Source of the DNA: Nonomuraea sp. SBT364
Lineage (GTDB): Bacteria > Actinomycetota > Actinomycetes > Streptosporangiales > Streptosporangiaceae
Reading direction: 5' to 3'
Length of the DNA stretch: 64,000 nt
NCBI RefSeq assembly: GCF_001083785.1
Contig: NZ_LAVL01000018.1
Location: 31,588-95,587, forward strand
In this document: piece after piece, positions 8,223-17,311 of the stretch
Numbering within the stretch: position 1 is the stretch's first letter
How the letters are laid out: each line of letters begins with the position of its first letter
The notes under the pieces: model-generated
Database searches by the model: none
Told to the model about the DNA's origin: nothing
Seen by the model: the letters and a program-made list of their open reading frames with translations, nothing else
Translations under genes and position numbers: made by a program

Positions 8223-8957
8223 GTGAGTCTCTACCGTGACGAGGGCGTGGTCCTGCGCACGCAAAAGCTCGGCGAAGCCGACCGCATCGTCACAATCCTG
8301 GCCAAGCGCACGGGCAAGGTGCGGGCCGTGGCCAAGGGGGTGCGCCGCACCACTTCGCGCTTCGGCGCCAGGCTGGAGCCGTTCACCCACGTCGACCTGC
8401 AGCTCCACACCGGCCGCACGCTCGACGTGGTCACCCAGGCCGAGACCATCAGGCCCTACGGCGAGACGCTCGCGGCCGACTACCCTCGCTACACCGCAGG
8501 CACCGCGATGCTGGAGACCGCCGACCGGCTCACCCACGGCGAGAAGGAGCCGGCGCTGCGCCAGTTCCTGCTGCTGGTGGGCGGGCTGCGCACGCTGGCC
8601 GACGGCGAGCACGAGGCCAGGCTGGTGCTCGACGCCTATTTCCTGCGCTCGCTGGCCGTCGCCGGCTACGCGCCCGCGCTGGAGACGTGCGCCAAGTGCC
8701 GGGCCCCGGCCGTCCGGGCGTTCGCCATCGTGGCGGGCGGCGTGGTGTGCGGAGCCTGCCAGCAGGCGGGCGCCGCCGTGCCCGCCGGCGAGACGATCGG
8801 GCTCATGACGGCGCTGCTGCGGGGCGACTGGGTCTCCGCCGACGCCTCCGAGCCGCGCCATCGCAGCGAGTGCAGCGGCCTGGTGGCCGCCTACCTGCAA
8901 TGGCATCTGGAGCACGGTATCCGCTCGCTGCGCCACGTAGAAAGAGAGCCCGCGTGA
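8223..8957 (+). CDS. recO: DNA repair protein RecO
   Basis: The 244-residue product matches RecO: N-terminal OB-fold ('[19 protein letters not shown]'), a helical middle and a four-cysteine zinc site (CAKC about 15 residues before CGAC). RecO loads RecA on SSB-coated single strands with RecR in gap repair. It starts with GTG, probably leaderless, and is coupled to uppS by a GTGA overlap. The recO-uppS order is typical of actinobacteria. Confidence 0.96.
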   Translation: MSLYRDEGVVLRTQKLGEADRIVTILAKRTGKVRAVAKGVRRTTSRFGARLEPFTHVDLQLHTGRTLDVVTQAETIRPYGETLAADYPRYTAGTAMLETADRLTHGEKEPALRQFLLLVGGLRTLADGEHEARLVLDAYFLRSLAVAGYAPALETCAKCRAPAVRAFAIVAGGVVCGACQQAGAAVPAGETIGLMTALLRGDWVSADASEPRHRSECSGLVAAYLQWHLEHGIRSLRHVEREPA

Positions 8958-9727
8958 ATCCCCGCCCGCCGTCGCCGCATCCGTCCGGCGCGACGCCGCC
9001 GCCGATCCCGCGCGACCTGGTGCCCAGGCACGTCGCCATCGTCATGGACGGCAACGGCCGCTGGGCCAAGTCCCGCGGCCTGCCGCGCACGGAGGGGCAC
9101 AAGGCGGGTGAGGCGTCGCTGTTCGACGTCATCGAGGGCGCCCTGGAGCTGGGCGTCCCCTACCTGAGCGCGTACGCCTTCTCCACGGAGAACTGGAAGC
9201 GCTCGCCCGAGGAGGTGCGCTTCCTCATGGGCTTCAACCGCGACGTGATCCGCCGCCGCCGCGACGAGCTCAACGCGATGGGCGTGCGGGTGCGCTGGGC
9301 CGGGCGGCCGGGCAGGCTGTGGAAGAGCGTGATCTCCGAGTTGCAGGCCGCCGAGGCGATGACCGAGCACAACCGCACGCTGACGCTGCAGTTCTGCGTC
9401 AACTACGGCGGCCAGGCCGAGATCGTCGAGGCGGCGGTCAAGCTGGCCGAGGACATCGCGGCCGGCCGGGTCAAGCCGTCGAAGGTCAACGAGAAGGTGT
9501 TCGCGCGCTACCTCGACGAGCCGGAGATCCCGGCGGTCGACCTGTTCGTGCGCTCGTCGGGGGAGCAGCGCTTCTCCAACTTCCTGCTGTGGCAGTCGGC
9601 CTATGCCGAGATGGTGTTCCTGGACCGGCTCTGGCCCGACTTCGACCGGCGCGACCTGTGGGAGGCGTGCGAGACCTACGCCAAGCGCGACCGCCGCTAC
9701 GGCGGGGCGGTGCCCAACCAGGTCTGA
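8954..9727 (+). CDS. uppS: Isoprenyl transferase (undecaprenyl/decaprenyl diphosphate synthase)
   Basis: The GTG start overlaps the recO stop. The product (257 residues) has the cis-prenyltransferase signatures '[18 protein letters not shown]', with the Mg-binding Asp in MDGNGRWA, and '[14 protein letters not shown]', plus '[12 protein letters not shown]'. It condenses isopentenyl diphosphate to the C50/C55 carrier lipid for peptidoglycan synthesis at the membrane. The N-terminal Pro-rich extension is about 20 residues. Confidence 0.95.
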   Translation: MNPRPPSPHPSGATPPPIPRDLVPRHVAIVMDGNGRWAKSRGLPRTEGHKAGEASLFDVIEGALELGVPYLSAYAFSTENWKRSPEEVRFLMGFNRDVIRRRRDELNAMGVRVRWAGRPGRLWKSVISELQAAEAMTEHNRTLTLQFCVNYGGQAEIVEAAVKLAEDIAAGRVKPSKVNEKVFARYLDEPEIPAVDLFVRSSGEQRFSNFLLWQSAYAEMVFLDRLWPDFDRRDLWEACETYAKRDRRYGGAVPNQV

Positions 9728-9756
9728 GCGGCCCCCGGCGCGGGCAACGTCAGAGC

Positions 9757-10248
9757 ATGTGGCGACTGATCTGGAACACCGGCCTGGTCATCGCGCTCTA
9801 CTACCTCGTGCCGCTGGAGGCGGGCGTGCCCGTATGGCTGAGGTGGGCGCGCGCGGCGGTGTTCGCGGCCGGGGTGGCGCTCGTCGTGTGGAGCGTCGCC
9901 CGCGCGATCCGGCGGCAGGCGACGGCCGAGCCCGGCACCCTGCCCGCGACCGGTCTCGCGTCGGTGACCGTGGTAGGCGTGGTCCTGTTCGCCCTGGCCG
10001 ACTACGGGGTGGCCGTCTGGGGTGAGGGCGAGTTCGCCGGGCTGCGGACGCGCACCGACGCCCTCTACTTCGCCGTCTCGACGCTGGCCACCGTCGGCTT
10101 CGGCGACGTCCACGCGCAGGGGCAGGTGGCCAGGACGCTGGTGCTGGCGCAGATGGTGTTCAACCTGGTCGTCCTCGCCACCGCCGCGGGCCTGCTGACG
10201 CGCCGCGTCAGGGAGCGCACGGCGGGACGCGGGGGAGCGGGCCGGTAG
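9757..10248 (+). CDS. Two-pore-domain type potassium channel (Ion_trans_2)
   Basis: The 163-residue membrane protein has about four hydrophobic segments. The last two bracket a pore loop with the K+ selectivity filter 'TVGFGD' ('STLATVGFGDVHAQG'). There is no regulatory RCK domain, so it should be a simple tetrameric K+ channel. It starts 29 bases after uppS and may be co-transcribed. Confidence 0.88.
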   Translation: MWRLIWNTGLVIALYYLVPLEAGVPVWLRWARAAVFAAGVALVVWSVARAIRRQATAEPGTLPATGLASVTVVGVVLFALADYGVAVWGEGEFAGLRTRTDALYFAVSTLATVGFGDVHAQGQVARTLVLAQMVFNLVVLATAAGLLTRRVRERTAGRGGAGR

Positions 10249-10255
10249 GACCGGG

Positions 10256-11635
10256 TCAGCCGATCGCCGTGGCGAGGCGGCGGACGGCTTCGGGGAGGTC
10301 GGCCGGGCTCGGGGCGGCGGCGAAGGCGAGGCGCAGGTACGGGCCCGGGGGTTCGGCCGGGAAGTAGCGGGTGCCGGCGTCCACCGCGACGCCGTGGGCG
10401 CGGGCGGCGTCGGCGAGCGTGGTGTCCTGGACGCCGTCGGGCAGGCGGACCCACAGGTGCAGGCCGCCGGCCGGGTGCCGGGTGACGGTCCAGTGGGGCA
10501 GGTCGCGGGCGAGCGCGGCGGTGAGCAGGGCGCAGCGCTCACGCAGGGCGGCCGACAGCGTCCGCAGGTGGCGGTCCCAGGCCGGGGTGGTGAGCAGCTC
10601 GACGGCGGCCTCCTGGAGCGGCCTGGCGGTGAAGAAGTCGTCGACGAAGCGCATCCCCCACAGCCGCCGCATGACGGGGCCGCGGGCGATCAGGGCGCCG
10701 ATGCGCAGGCTGGGGGAGGCGGGCTTGGTCAGCGAGGTGAGGTGGATGACGGTGCCGTCGCGGTCGTCGGCGGCCAGGGGGCGCGGCAGCGGGCCGCCGT
10801 GGCCGAGGTGGCGGGCGAAGTCGTCCTCGACGAGGAAGGCGCCGGCCGCCCTGGCCACCTCCACCACCTGCTCACGCCTGCCCGGGGCGAGGACCGTACC
10901 GGTCGGGTTGTGGAAGGTGGGCTGGCAGTAGAGCAGGCGCGCGCCGGTCATGGCGAAGGCGTCGGCGAGCAGGTCGGGGCGGATGCCGTCGGCGTCCATC
11001 GGCACGGGCAGCGGGCGCAGGCCGGCGGCGCGGGCGGCGGCCAGCGCGCCCGGGTAGGTGGGCGACTCCATGAGGACCGGCCCGCCGGGCGCGACGATGG
11101 CCCTGAACAGCATCGACAGCGCCCCCTGCCCGCCGCCGGTGACGAGCACGTCGTCGGGGCCCACCGAGCCGCCGGCCTGGCGGGCGAAGAGCGCGCGCAG
11201 CGGCGCGAGACCGGCCGTCGGGGCCCGGTGCCAGGCGCCGGGGCGGCGGGCGGCGCGGGCCAGCGCGGCGGCCAGCGCCCGGGTGGGCTGGAGCGACTCG
11301 TGCGGGTAGCCGCCCGACAGGGCGATCGCGCCGTCCGGCAGCGGGATCGGCGGCTCGGCCGAGGCGTCGCGCCCGGTGAGAGCCACCGCCTGCCAGGAGG
11401 TGTCGGCCGAGCCCCCGGGACCGGAGGGACGGGCGGCCACGAAGGTGCCGCTGCCCGGCCGGGTGATCACCGCGCCTTCGGCGGCGAGCCGGGCGATCGC
11501 GCGGGACACGGTGGCGGGCCCGACGCGGTGCCGGCCGGTCAGCTCGCGGCTGCTCGGCAGGCGGTCGCCGGGCGCGAGGCCGGCGATCAGCCTCCGGAGA
11601 GCCGAAACCATCTCAGAAGTGCTACTGTCGGACAT
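10256..11635 (-). CDS. MocR/PdxR-type transcription regulator (GntR HTH fused to class I aminotransferase fold)
   Basis: A GntR winged helix ('GDRLPSSRELTGRHRVGPAT', then 'GSGTFVA') is followed by a fold-type I aminotransferase domain with the PLP region 'TSLTKPASPSLRIG' (Lys). The ATG at 11635 lies head-to-head with, and overlaps, the ATG of the divergent aminotransferase. Another candidate ATG is at 11611. MocR proteins use PLP or an amino compound as effector and usually control the divergent neighbour, so the class V aminotransferase gene is the expected target. Repeats that could be its binding sites span both start codons. Confidence 0.9.
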   Translation of the reverse strand: MSDSSTSEMVSALRRLIAGLAPGDRLPSSRELTGRHRVGPATVSRAIARLAAEGAVITRPGSGTFVAARPSGPGGSADTSWQAVALTGRDASAEPPIPLPDGAIALSGGYPHESLQPTRALAAALARAARRPGAWHRAPTAGLAPLRALFARQAGGSVGPDDVLVTGGGQGALSMLFRAIVAPGGPVLMESPTYPGALAAARAAGLRPLPVPMDADGIRPDLLADAFAMTGARLLYCQPTFHNPTGTVLAPGRREQVVEVARAAGAFLVEDDFARHLGHGGPLPRPLAADDRDGTVIHLTSLTKPASPSLRIGALIARGPVMRRLWGMRFVDDFFTARPLQEAAVELLTTPAWDRHLRTLSAALRERCALLTAALARDLPHWTVTRHPAGGLHLWVRLPDGVQDTTLADAARAHGVAVDAGTRYFPAEPPGPYLRLAFAAAPSPADLPEAVRRLATAIG

Positions 11636-11682
11636 GAAGGACAAGAGTAACGCTTCTGAGTTCAGCGAGGAAACGCTTCTGG
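11612..11682. promoter_or_regulatory. Divergent leaderless promoters with MocR-type repeats
   Basis: CTCAGAAGTGCTACT (11612-11626) is inverted as AGTAACGCTTCTGAG (11646-11660), with 13 of 15 positions matching. The half-site AACGCTTCT recurs as a direct repeat at 11649 and 11672, 23 bp apart. The arms contain TACTGT (plus strand, 11623-11628) and TACTCT (minus strand, 11649-11644), each about 5-8 bases before its ATG. Both genes thus look leaderless with start codons overlapping at 11633-11636. Confidence 0.6.
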
Positions 11683-12851
11683 CCCTGCGGGCCGACACAC
11701 CGGGGTGCGAGCAGGTCACGCACTTCAACAACGCCGGATGCGGCCTGCTGGCCACGCCCGTGCTGACGGCCATGGTCGACCACCTGCGCCTGGAGGCGGG
11801 CATCGGCGGCTACGAGGCCTCGGCCGCCCGCGCCGAGCAGGTGCGCGGCTTCTACACCGAGATCGCCGCGCTGATCAACTGCGCGCCCGGCAACGTCGCC
11901 TTCGCCACCAGCGCCACCCACGCCTACGCCACGGCGCTCTCGGCGATCCCGTTCGAGCCGGGCGACGTCATCCTGACCACCCGCAACGACTTCATCTCCA
12001 ACCAGATCGCCTTCCTGTCCCTGCGCAAGCGGTACGGGGTCCGCGTCGTGCACGCGCCCGACACGCCGGAGGGCGGGGTGGACGTGCCGGCGATGGCCGC
12101 GCTCATGCGCGAGCTCCGGCCCCGGCTGGTCAGCGCCACCCACATCCCCACCAACTCCGGCCTGGTGCAGCCGGTCGCCGAGATCGGCGCGCACTGCCGC
12201 GAGCTGGACCTGCTCTACCTGGTCGACGCCTGCCAGTCCGTCGGCCAGTACCCGGTCGACGTGGCGGAGATCGGCTGCGACCTGCTCACCGCCACCTGCC
12301 GCAAGTTCCTGCGCGGCCCGCGCGGCTCGGGCTTCCTGTACGTGTCCGACCGCGTGCTGCGGGCCGGCTACGAGCCGCTGTTCATCGACATGTACGGCGC
12401 CCGCTGGGCCGCGCCGGACCGCTACGAGCCGGTCGGTACGGCGGCCAGGTTCGAGGACTGGGAGTTCCCGTACGCCACGGTCCTGGGCTCGGCGGCGGCC
12501 GTGGCCTACGCCCGCGAGGTCGGGATGGCGGCGATCGCCCGGCGCACCCCGGCCCTGGCGGCTCGGCTGCGCGACCGGCTGGCCGTGATCCCCGGCGTGC
12601 GCGTGCTCGACCGGGGCCCGCAGCTCGGGGGGCTGGTCACGTTCGGCATCAAGGGGTGGGAGGCGCAGCCGTTCAAGGCGGCGATGGACGCGCGCGGCAT
12701 CAACTCGGCGCTCAGCTTCCGGGAGTTCGCCCAGTTCGACTTCACGGACAAGGACGTCGAGTGGTGCCTGCGGCTGTCGCCGCACTACTACAACACCGAG
12801 GAGGAGGTGGCCCGGGTGGCGGACGCCGTGGCCGAGCTCGCCCGCGCCTGA
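11634..12851 (+). CDS. Class V aminotransferase (PLP-dependent, cysteine desulfurase/epimerase-like fold)
   Basis: The 405-residue enzyme has the class V pattern: 'THFNNAGCGLLATP' near the N-terminus, 'LVDACQSVGQYPVDV' (Asp for the pyridine nitrogen) and the Schiff-base lysine in 'TATCRKFLRGPRGSGFLYV'. The substrate is not evident; the family includes isopenicillin N epimerase-like and desulfurase-like enzymes. No ribosome site precedes the ATG, consistent with a leaderless mRNA. It is divergent from a MocR regulator, which is likely to sense its substrate or product. Confidence 0.85.
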   Translation: MKDKSNASEFSEETLLALRADTPGCEQVTHFNNAGCGLLATPVLTAMVDHLRLEAGIGGYEASAARAEQVRGFYTEIAALINCAPGNVAFATSATHAYATALSAIPFEPGDVILTTRNDFISNQIAFLSLRKRYGVRVVHAPDTPEGGVDVPAMAALMRELRPRLVSATHIPTNSGLVQPVAEIGAHCRELDLLYLVDACQSVGQYPVDVAEIGCDLLTATCRKFLRGPRGSGFLYVSDRVLRAGYEPLFIDMYGARWAAPDRYEPVGTAARFEDWEFPYATVLGSAAAVAYAREVGMAAIARRTPALAARLRDRLAVIPGVRVLDRGPQLGGLVTFGIKGWEAQPFKAAMDARGINSALSFREFAQFDFTDKDVEWCLRLSPHYYNTEEEVARVADAVAELARA

Positions 12852-12852
12852 G

Positions 12853-12877
12853 GGGGCCGAAAAGAGGTTGCGGCCCC
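12853..12877 (+). terminator. Possible hairpin after the class V aminotransferase gene
   Basis: GGGGCCG pairs with CGGCCCC across an 11-base loop just after the stop codon. It is short and has no U-tract, so it is only a weak candidate terminator. Confidence 0.4.
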
Positions 12878-12910
12878 GGATTCGGGCGCGGGACGCTTCG
12901 CTGTGTGAAG

Positions 12911-13795
12911 ATGCACGCCGGCCAGCTGATGGTGACACCCGAGACGGTCCGCGCGCTGGTGGACGAGCAGTTCCCGGAGTGGCGGGGGCTGCCCGTCGAG
13001 AGCGTCGCCGGCCAGGGCACGGTCAACGCCATCTTCCGCGTCGGCGACCGGCTCGCCGCCCGTTTCCCGCTGCAGCCAGGCGACGTCGAGGCGACGCGGC
13101 GCGGGCTCCGGGCGGAAGCCCGCGCGGCCGGCGAGCTGGCCGGGCGCACGCGGTTCCGCACGCCCGAGCCGGTCGCGCTCGGCGAGCCGGGGGCGGGCTA
13201 CCCGCTCCCGTGGTCGGTGCAGACGTGGCTGCCCGGTGTCGTGGCCACGGACGACGACCCGGGCGAATCGGTCGCGTTCGCGCACGACCTGGCCGCGCTC
13301 ATCCACGACCTGCGCGCCGTCGGCACCCGGGGCCGCACCTTCACCGGCTCGGGCCGAGGCGGCGACCTGCGGGCCCATGACGAGTGGATGGAAACCTGCT
13401 TCGGGCACAGCGCGGGGCTCCTGGACGTCCCCCGGCTGCGCCGGCTGTGGGCCCGCCTGCGGACGCTGCCCCGGGGCGGCGCCGACGTCATGAACCACGG
13501 CGACCTGATCCCCGGCAACGTGCTCGTCTCCGGCGGGCGGCTGGCCGGGGTCCTCGACGTCGGCGGCTTCGGACCGGCCGACCCGGCGCTGGATCTCGTG
13601 AGCGCGTGGCACCTGCTGGAGGCGGGGCCGCGCAAGGCGTTCCGCGACGAGCTCGGCTGCGACGACCTCGAATGGGAGCGCGGCCGGGCGTGGGCCTTCC
13701 AGCAGGCCATGGGCCTGGTCTGGTACTACGCGGAGAGCAACCCGGCCATGAGCCGGATGGGCCGGCGCACCCTGGAGCGTGTCGTGGCCGGTTGA
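12911..13795 (+). CDS. Aminoglycoside phosphotransferase-family kinase (APH)
   Basis: The kinase-like fold is shown by Brenner's motif 'VMNHGDLIPGNVLV' (catalytic Asp and Asn) and the metal-binding 'GVLDVGGFGPADPALDL'. An N-terminal glycine-rich stretch 'GQGTVNAIFRVGD' should bind ATP. At 294 residues it is normal for the family. The actual substrate is unknown; many chromosomal members phosphorylate metabolites rather than antibiotics. Alternative starts are GTG 12905 and ATG 12929. Confidence 0.85.
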   Translation: MHAGQLMVTPETVRALVDEQFPEWRGLPVESVAGQGTVNAIFRVGDRLAARFPLQPGDVEATRRGLRAEARAAGELAGRTRFRTPEPVALGEPGAGYPLPWSVQTWLPGVVATDDDPGESVAFAHDLAALIHDLRAVGTRGRTFTGSGRGGDLRAHDEWMETCFGHSAGLLDVPRLRRLWARLRTLPRGGADVMNHGDLIPGNVLVSGGRLAGVLDVGGFGPADPALDLVSAWHLLEAGPRKAFRDELGCDDLEWERGRAWAFQQAMGLVWYYAESNPAMSRMGRRTLERVVAG

Positions 13796-13803
13796 CCGGC
13801 GCG

Positions 13804-14511
13804 CTAGCGGCGCACCATCTCGGTGATCCAGATGGGCGCGAACGGGGACGTGCAGCCGGGGGAGGTCGGATAGTCCTTGAGCACCTCCAGGCGCTCACCG
13901 ATGTCGATCGCGCGGGCGCGGTGCTCGGCGTGGTCGATCCCGATCTGGGCCAGGCAGTGGTTCATCGCCCACTGCAGGCGGTCCGGCGCGTCCTTCATCT
14001 CGGCCTCGATGACGTCGAGCAGCCCCGGGAGGTCGAGGCCCGCGGGTTTCTTCGCCACGCGCTCGGTGGTCAGCGCCCAGCCGGCGGAGGCCACCACCGG
14101 GTCCGGATCGGCGAACCAGGCCAGGCGCAGCTCCTCGGCGTGCGGGCTCTTCTTCACCACGTAGTTCACCAGCCAGTCGTGCACCTTGGGGGTGCCCGCC
14201 TGGCGGATCATCAGGTCCAGCTCGTCACGGCCGAACGCCTTCGGGCGGCAGATCAGGAGCGCCAGCAGTTTCGCCGCGGTGTCGCCGGTCTCCCAGAGGC
14301 GGAGCGCGAGCTCGTGCTGCGTCTTCAGCCTTTTCGCGACCGCGCGCAGCTTGCCGAGATTGACGCCGTGGTCGTCGCCGTGCTTCTCGTTCACCTGGCG
14401 TGCCTTCGGGTCCTCGAGCGCGGCCAGCTCGGCCATCACCCCGGCCACCGTCTGGGCCATAGTCTGGGCCACGGTCTGGGCCACAGTCTCGGTCGGCGTC
14501 GTCGCGGTCAC
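13804..14511 (-). CDS. DNA alkylation repair protein (AlkD/HEAT-like)
   Basis: The helical repeat protein (235 residues) carries patterns of the DNA alkylation repair family, for example 'MIRQAGTPKVHDWLVNYVVKK' and 'WFADPDPVVASAGWALTT'. These enzymes excise alkylated purines without base flipping. It starts at GTG with AGGAGG 6 bases upstream. The N-terminus has four tandem TVAQ-like tetrapeptides from a 12-bp DNA repeat, absent from the rest of the protein. Confidence 0.8.
   Translation of the reverse strand: MTATTPTETVAQTVAQTMAQTVAGVMAELAALEDPKARQVNEKHGDDHGVNLGKLRAVAKRLKTQHELALRLWETGDTAAKLLALLICRPKAFGRDELDLMIRQAGTPKVHDWLVNYVVKKSPHAEELRLAWFADPDPVVASAGWALTTERVAKKPAGLDLPGLLDVIEAEMKDAPDRLQWAMNHCLAQIGIDHAEHRARAIDIGERLEVLKDYPTSPGCTSPFAPIWITEMVRR
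14450..14485. repeat. 12-bp tandem repeat, three copies, in the alkD-like gene
   Basis: The unit GTCTGGGCCA(C/T)(G/A) recurs three times in a row plus a partial copy. It codes the repeated T-V/M-A-Q tetrapeptide at the N-terminus. Unit length is a multiple of three, so copy-number change would alter length but not frame. Confidence 0.8.
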
Positions 14512-14578
14512 CTCGGCCTCCTGTCTCCGGTCGCGTGCGGATTCAGCCTACGACGGAAGCGGGCGGCCCGGGACCTGC

Positions 14579-15127
14579 TCAGCCGCGGCGGCGGGCCCGG
14601 TAGGCGGCCACGTGCATGCGGTTACCGCAGGTCCGGCTGTCGCAGTAGACGCGCGACCGGTTGCGTGACTCGTCCACGAAGACGTGCTCGCAGTCGGGCG
14701 CCGAGCAGGTGCGCAACCGCTCGTGCTCGCCCTCGACGAGCAGGTGCGCCAGGGCCACCCCGCAGTCGGCCGCCAGGTGCTCGGCGAGGGTCGCGTCGGG
14801 CGCGAAGTAGTGCACGTGCAGCGGATGCCCGTCGTGCTCGGTCAGCCGGGGCGTGATCCTGGTCTCGGACAGCAGCGAGTTGAGGGTGCGGACGGCCGAC
14901 GGCTGGTCGGGGGCGACGAAGACGCGGTGGAACGCCTCCCGTACGATGCGTACCTGTCCGAGGTCGCGCGGGGTGAGGGTGCTGATGCCGCTGACCTCAC
15001 GGGATTCGACGAAGGACTGCAGATCGGCCAGGGTCGCCAGACCGTCGTCCCCTCCGGTGGAGGGGGAGGTGTTGATCAGCTCGACGACGGTGGCCAGCGC
15101 ATGCACCATGTCATGGCCAAACGGCAT
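14579..15127 (-). CDS. CGNR zinc-finger, ABATE-type putative regulator
   Basis: The 182-residue protein has an N-terminal stress-response (ABATE-like) region and ends with a zinc finger of the CGNR type: CSAPDC and 'CDSRTCGNRMHVAAYRARR'. AGGAG precedes the ATG. Such proteins are thought to be transcription regulators; it may act on the divergent EamA exporter gene 71 bp away. Confidence 0.88.
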   Translation of the reverse strand: MPFGHDMVHALATVVELINTSPSTGGDDGLATLADLQSFVESREVSGISTLTPRDLGQVRIVREAFHRVFVAPDQPSAVRTLNSLLSETRITPRLTEHDGHPLHVHYFAPDATLAEHLAADCGVALAHLLVEGEHERLRTCSAPDCEHVFVDESRNRSRVYCDSRTCGNRMHVAAYRARRRG

Positions 15128-15198
15128 ATTGACTCCTGTCCGGACCGGGTTCTAGCGTGGTCGCAGCGTATCTCTCCCACGGGGGGTCGGGGGTTTCG

Positions 15199-16116
15199 GT
15201 GAGTGCACATCGTCGTTTCGTGCTGATCGCGATCGCCGGAGCCCTGATCATCTCGACCTCCGCCCCGCTCGTGCGCCTGGCCGAGGTCACGCCCGCGACG
15301 TCGGCGTTCTTCCGGTGCGCCTACGCGGTGCCGCCCATGCTCGTGCTGGCCTGGCTGGAGCGGCGCAGGCTGGGGCCGCTGACCGGCAGGCCGCGTCGTC
15401 TGGCCTGGGTGGCGGGGCTGACGTTCGCGTTCGACCTGCTGTTCTGGCACCACACCATCGACTACGTGGGCGCGGGGCTGGCGACCGTGCTGGGGAACCT
15501 TCAGGTGTTCATCGTGGCCTTCGCCGCGTGGGCGCTGTTCCGGGAGCGGCCGTCGACGCCGCTGATGATCGCCACACCGGTGGTGTTCGGCGGCGTGGTG
15601 CTGATCTCGGGGGTGTTCGACAGCGCGGCTTACGGCGCCGACCCGGCGCTCGGGGTGCTGACCGGCGTGGCGACGTCGATCTCGTACGCGGCGTTCCTGC
15701 TGCTGATGAAGGCCGGGTCGGGGCGCGCGGCCGGGCCGCTGGCGCACGCGACGGTGGTGGCGACGCTGGCGATCGCGGCACTGAGCCCGTTGTTCGGCGG
15801 GGCGAGCTTCGTGCCGCAGTGGCCCGCGCACGGCTGGCTGTTGCTGCTCGCGCTGGGCCCGCAGGTGCTCGGCTGGTTGCTGATCACCTATTCGCTGCCC
15901 CGGCAGCCGGCCGTGCTGACCGCGCTGCTCCTGCTGGTGCAGCCGGTGACGACGGTGGTGCTGTCGGCGGTGACGCTCGGCGAGCGGCCGTCGGCCCTCC
16001 AGCTCGCCGGGTGCGCGGTGGTGGTGCTGGGGGTGCTGTACGGGTCGCGCCGGGGTCAGGCCGGGCGCGCCACGCGCGAGCAGGACGAGCAGGTGCCGAA
16101 CACCTCGACGGTGTGA
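15199..16116 (+). CDS. EamA-family (DMT superfamily) transporter
   Basis: The start GTG with a G-rich upstream stretch gives 305 residues and about ten membrane segments arranged as two EamA repeats. Conserved features are 'STSAPLVRLAEVTPATSAFFR' in the first repeat and 'PVTTVVLSAVTLGERPS' in the second. Members export amino acids, metabolites or drugs by proton exchange. Its last 61 bases overlap the convergent zur gene. Confidence 0.88.
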   Translation: MSAHRRFVLIAIAGALIISTSAPLVRLAEVTPATSAFFRCAYAVPPMLVLAWLERRRLGPLTGRPRRLAWVAGLTFAFDLLFWHHTIDYVGAGLATVLGNLQVFIVAFAAWALFRERPSTPLMIATPVVFGGVVLISGVFDSAAYGADPALGVLTGVATSISYAAFLLLMKAGSGRAAGPLAHATVVATLAIAALSPLFGGASFVPQWPAHGWLLLLALGPQVLGWLLITYSLPRQPAVLTALLLLVQPVTTVVLSAVTLGERPSALQLAGCAVVVLGVLYGSRRGQAGRATREQDEQVPNTSTV

Positions 16117-16445
16117 GTGATCTCGGTGAACCCGTGCTCGGTGCCGACCGTCTCGGCCCAGCGCTCGACGGCGGGCCCGGCCACCTCGACGGTGCGTCCG
16201 CAGCGGCGGCACACCAGGTGGTGGTGGTGCTCGCCGGTCTCGCACGCCCGGTAGACCGACTCGCCGTCGTCGGTGCGCAGCACGTCGACGTGGCCGCCGT
16301 CGGCCAGCGCCTGCAGGGCGCGGTAGACGGTGGTCAGGCCGATCTTGGCGCCGTGCTGACGCATCTCGGCGTAGACGTCCTGCGCGCTGCGGAAGCCTTC
16401 GCTCTGGCGGAGGGTGTCGTGCACGGCATCGCGTCTCGTGGTCAT
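16056..16445 (-). CDS. zur: Zinc uptake regulator Zur (Fur family)
   Basis: The 129-residue Fur-type repressor has a winged helix ('AQDVYAEMRQHGAKIGLTTVYRAL'), the His-rich metal site 'GEHHHHLVCRRCG' and a second CxxC ('CSSC'). With Zn2+ bound it represses zinc import. It is the last gene of the znuA-znuC-znuB-zur operon (ATGA overlap with znuB), so it is presumably autoregulated through the Zur box in front of znuA. Confidence 0.95.
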   Translation of the reverse strand: MTTRRDAVHDTLRQSEGFRSAQDVYAEMRQHGAKIGLTTVYRALQALADGGHVDVLRTDDGESVYRACETGEHHHHLVCRRCGRTVEVAGPAVERWAETVGTEHGFTEITHTVEVFGTCSSCSRVARPA

Positions 16446-17311
16446 ACGACCTCCTCGGCGCGCGTGCTTGGCTCGGTCAATGTCGACTCCTGGGATCGGC
16501 CTCGGCGTACGAATTTACCCACACCCAGGGCCAGGACGAAGCCGGCAAGAGCAAGAAGCACGATCGAGGCCCCCGGCGGCACCCGGGTGGAGGCGGTGGA
16601 GGCCAGCAGCCCGCCCACGGCGGCGATCACGCCGAACAGCATGGCCAGCAGCATCGTGGTGCGGAAACCCCGGGTGAGCTGCTGGCTGGTAGCGACCGGG
16701 ATGACCATGAGCGCGCTGACGAGCAGCAGGCCGACCACGCGCATCGCGATGACCACGGTGAGCGCGGCGGTGACGGCGATGAGCAGGCTGAGGAAGCGCA
16801 CCGGCAGCCCGCTGGCCCGGGCCATCTCCTCGTCCTGGCAGAGCACGAACAGCTCCCTGCCGAAGAACGCCACGACCGCGAGCACGGCGACGGCCAGGCC
16901 GCCGATGATCCAGATGTCCTGCTCGGTGACGCTGGCGATGGCGCCGAACAGGTAGGAGTTGAGCTTGGCGTTGCTGCCGCCTGGCGCGATGCCCATGAGC
17001 AGCACGCCGCCCGCGATGCCGCCGTAGAACATCAGGGCCAGCGCCACGTCGCCGCTGGTGCGGCCGCGCGCCCTGACCAGCTCGATGGCGACGGCCCCCG
17101 CGACCGCCACCAGCACGGCGGTGAGCACCGGCGCGGTGCCCGTCAGGAACCCGAGCGCGACCCCGGTCAGCGCCACGTGCCCGATGCCGTCGCCGAGCAG
17201 CGCCAGCCTGCGCTGCACGATGAACGTGCCCACGGCGGGCGCGCAGAGGCCGACCAGCAACGCCGCGATCAGCGCGAACTGGAAGAACTGCCGGTCCAGC
17301 AAATCGATCAT
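16442..17311 (-). CDS. znuB: Zinc ABC transporter permease
   Basis: The 289-residue metal ABC-3 family permease has about eight membrane segments; the region 'RRLALLGDGIGHVALTGVALG' matches the conserved cytoplasmic loop that contacts the ATPase. It is coupled at both ends by ATGA overlaps to znuC and zur. With ZnuA and ZnuC it forms the high-affinity Zn2+ importer. Confidence 0.94.
   Translation of the reverse strand: MIDLLDRQFFQFALIAALLVGLCAPAVGTFIVQRRLALLGDGIGHVALTGVALGFLTGTAPVLTAVLVAVAGAVAIELVRARGRTSGDVALALMFYGGIAGGVLLMGIAPGGSNAKLNSYLFGAIASVTEQDIWIIGGLAVAVLAVVAFFGRELFVLCQDEEMARASGLPVRFLSLLIAVTAALTVVIAMRVVGLLLVSALMVIPVATSQQLTRGFRTTMLLAMLFGVIAAVGGLLASTASTRVPPGASIVLLALAGFVLALGVGKFVRRGRSQESTLTEPSTRAEEVV

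Noticed and set aside
8076..8936. N-terminal extension of the phosphatidyltransferase frame
   Set aside because: The added part is antisense to recO, lacks domain character, and a good start exists at 8075.
16056..16116. Convergent overlap of the EamA gene and zur as an error or antisense control
   Set aside because: Short 3' overlaps are frequent in compact actinobacterial genomes and both proteins are of normal length.
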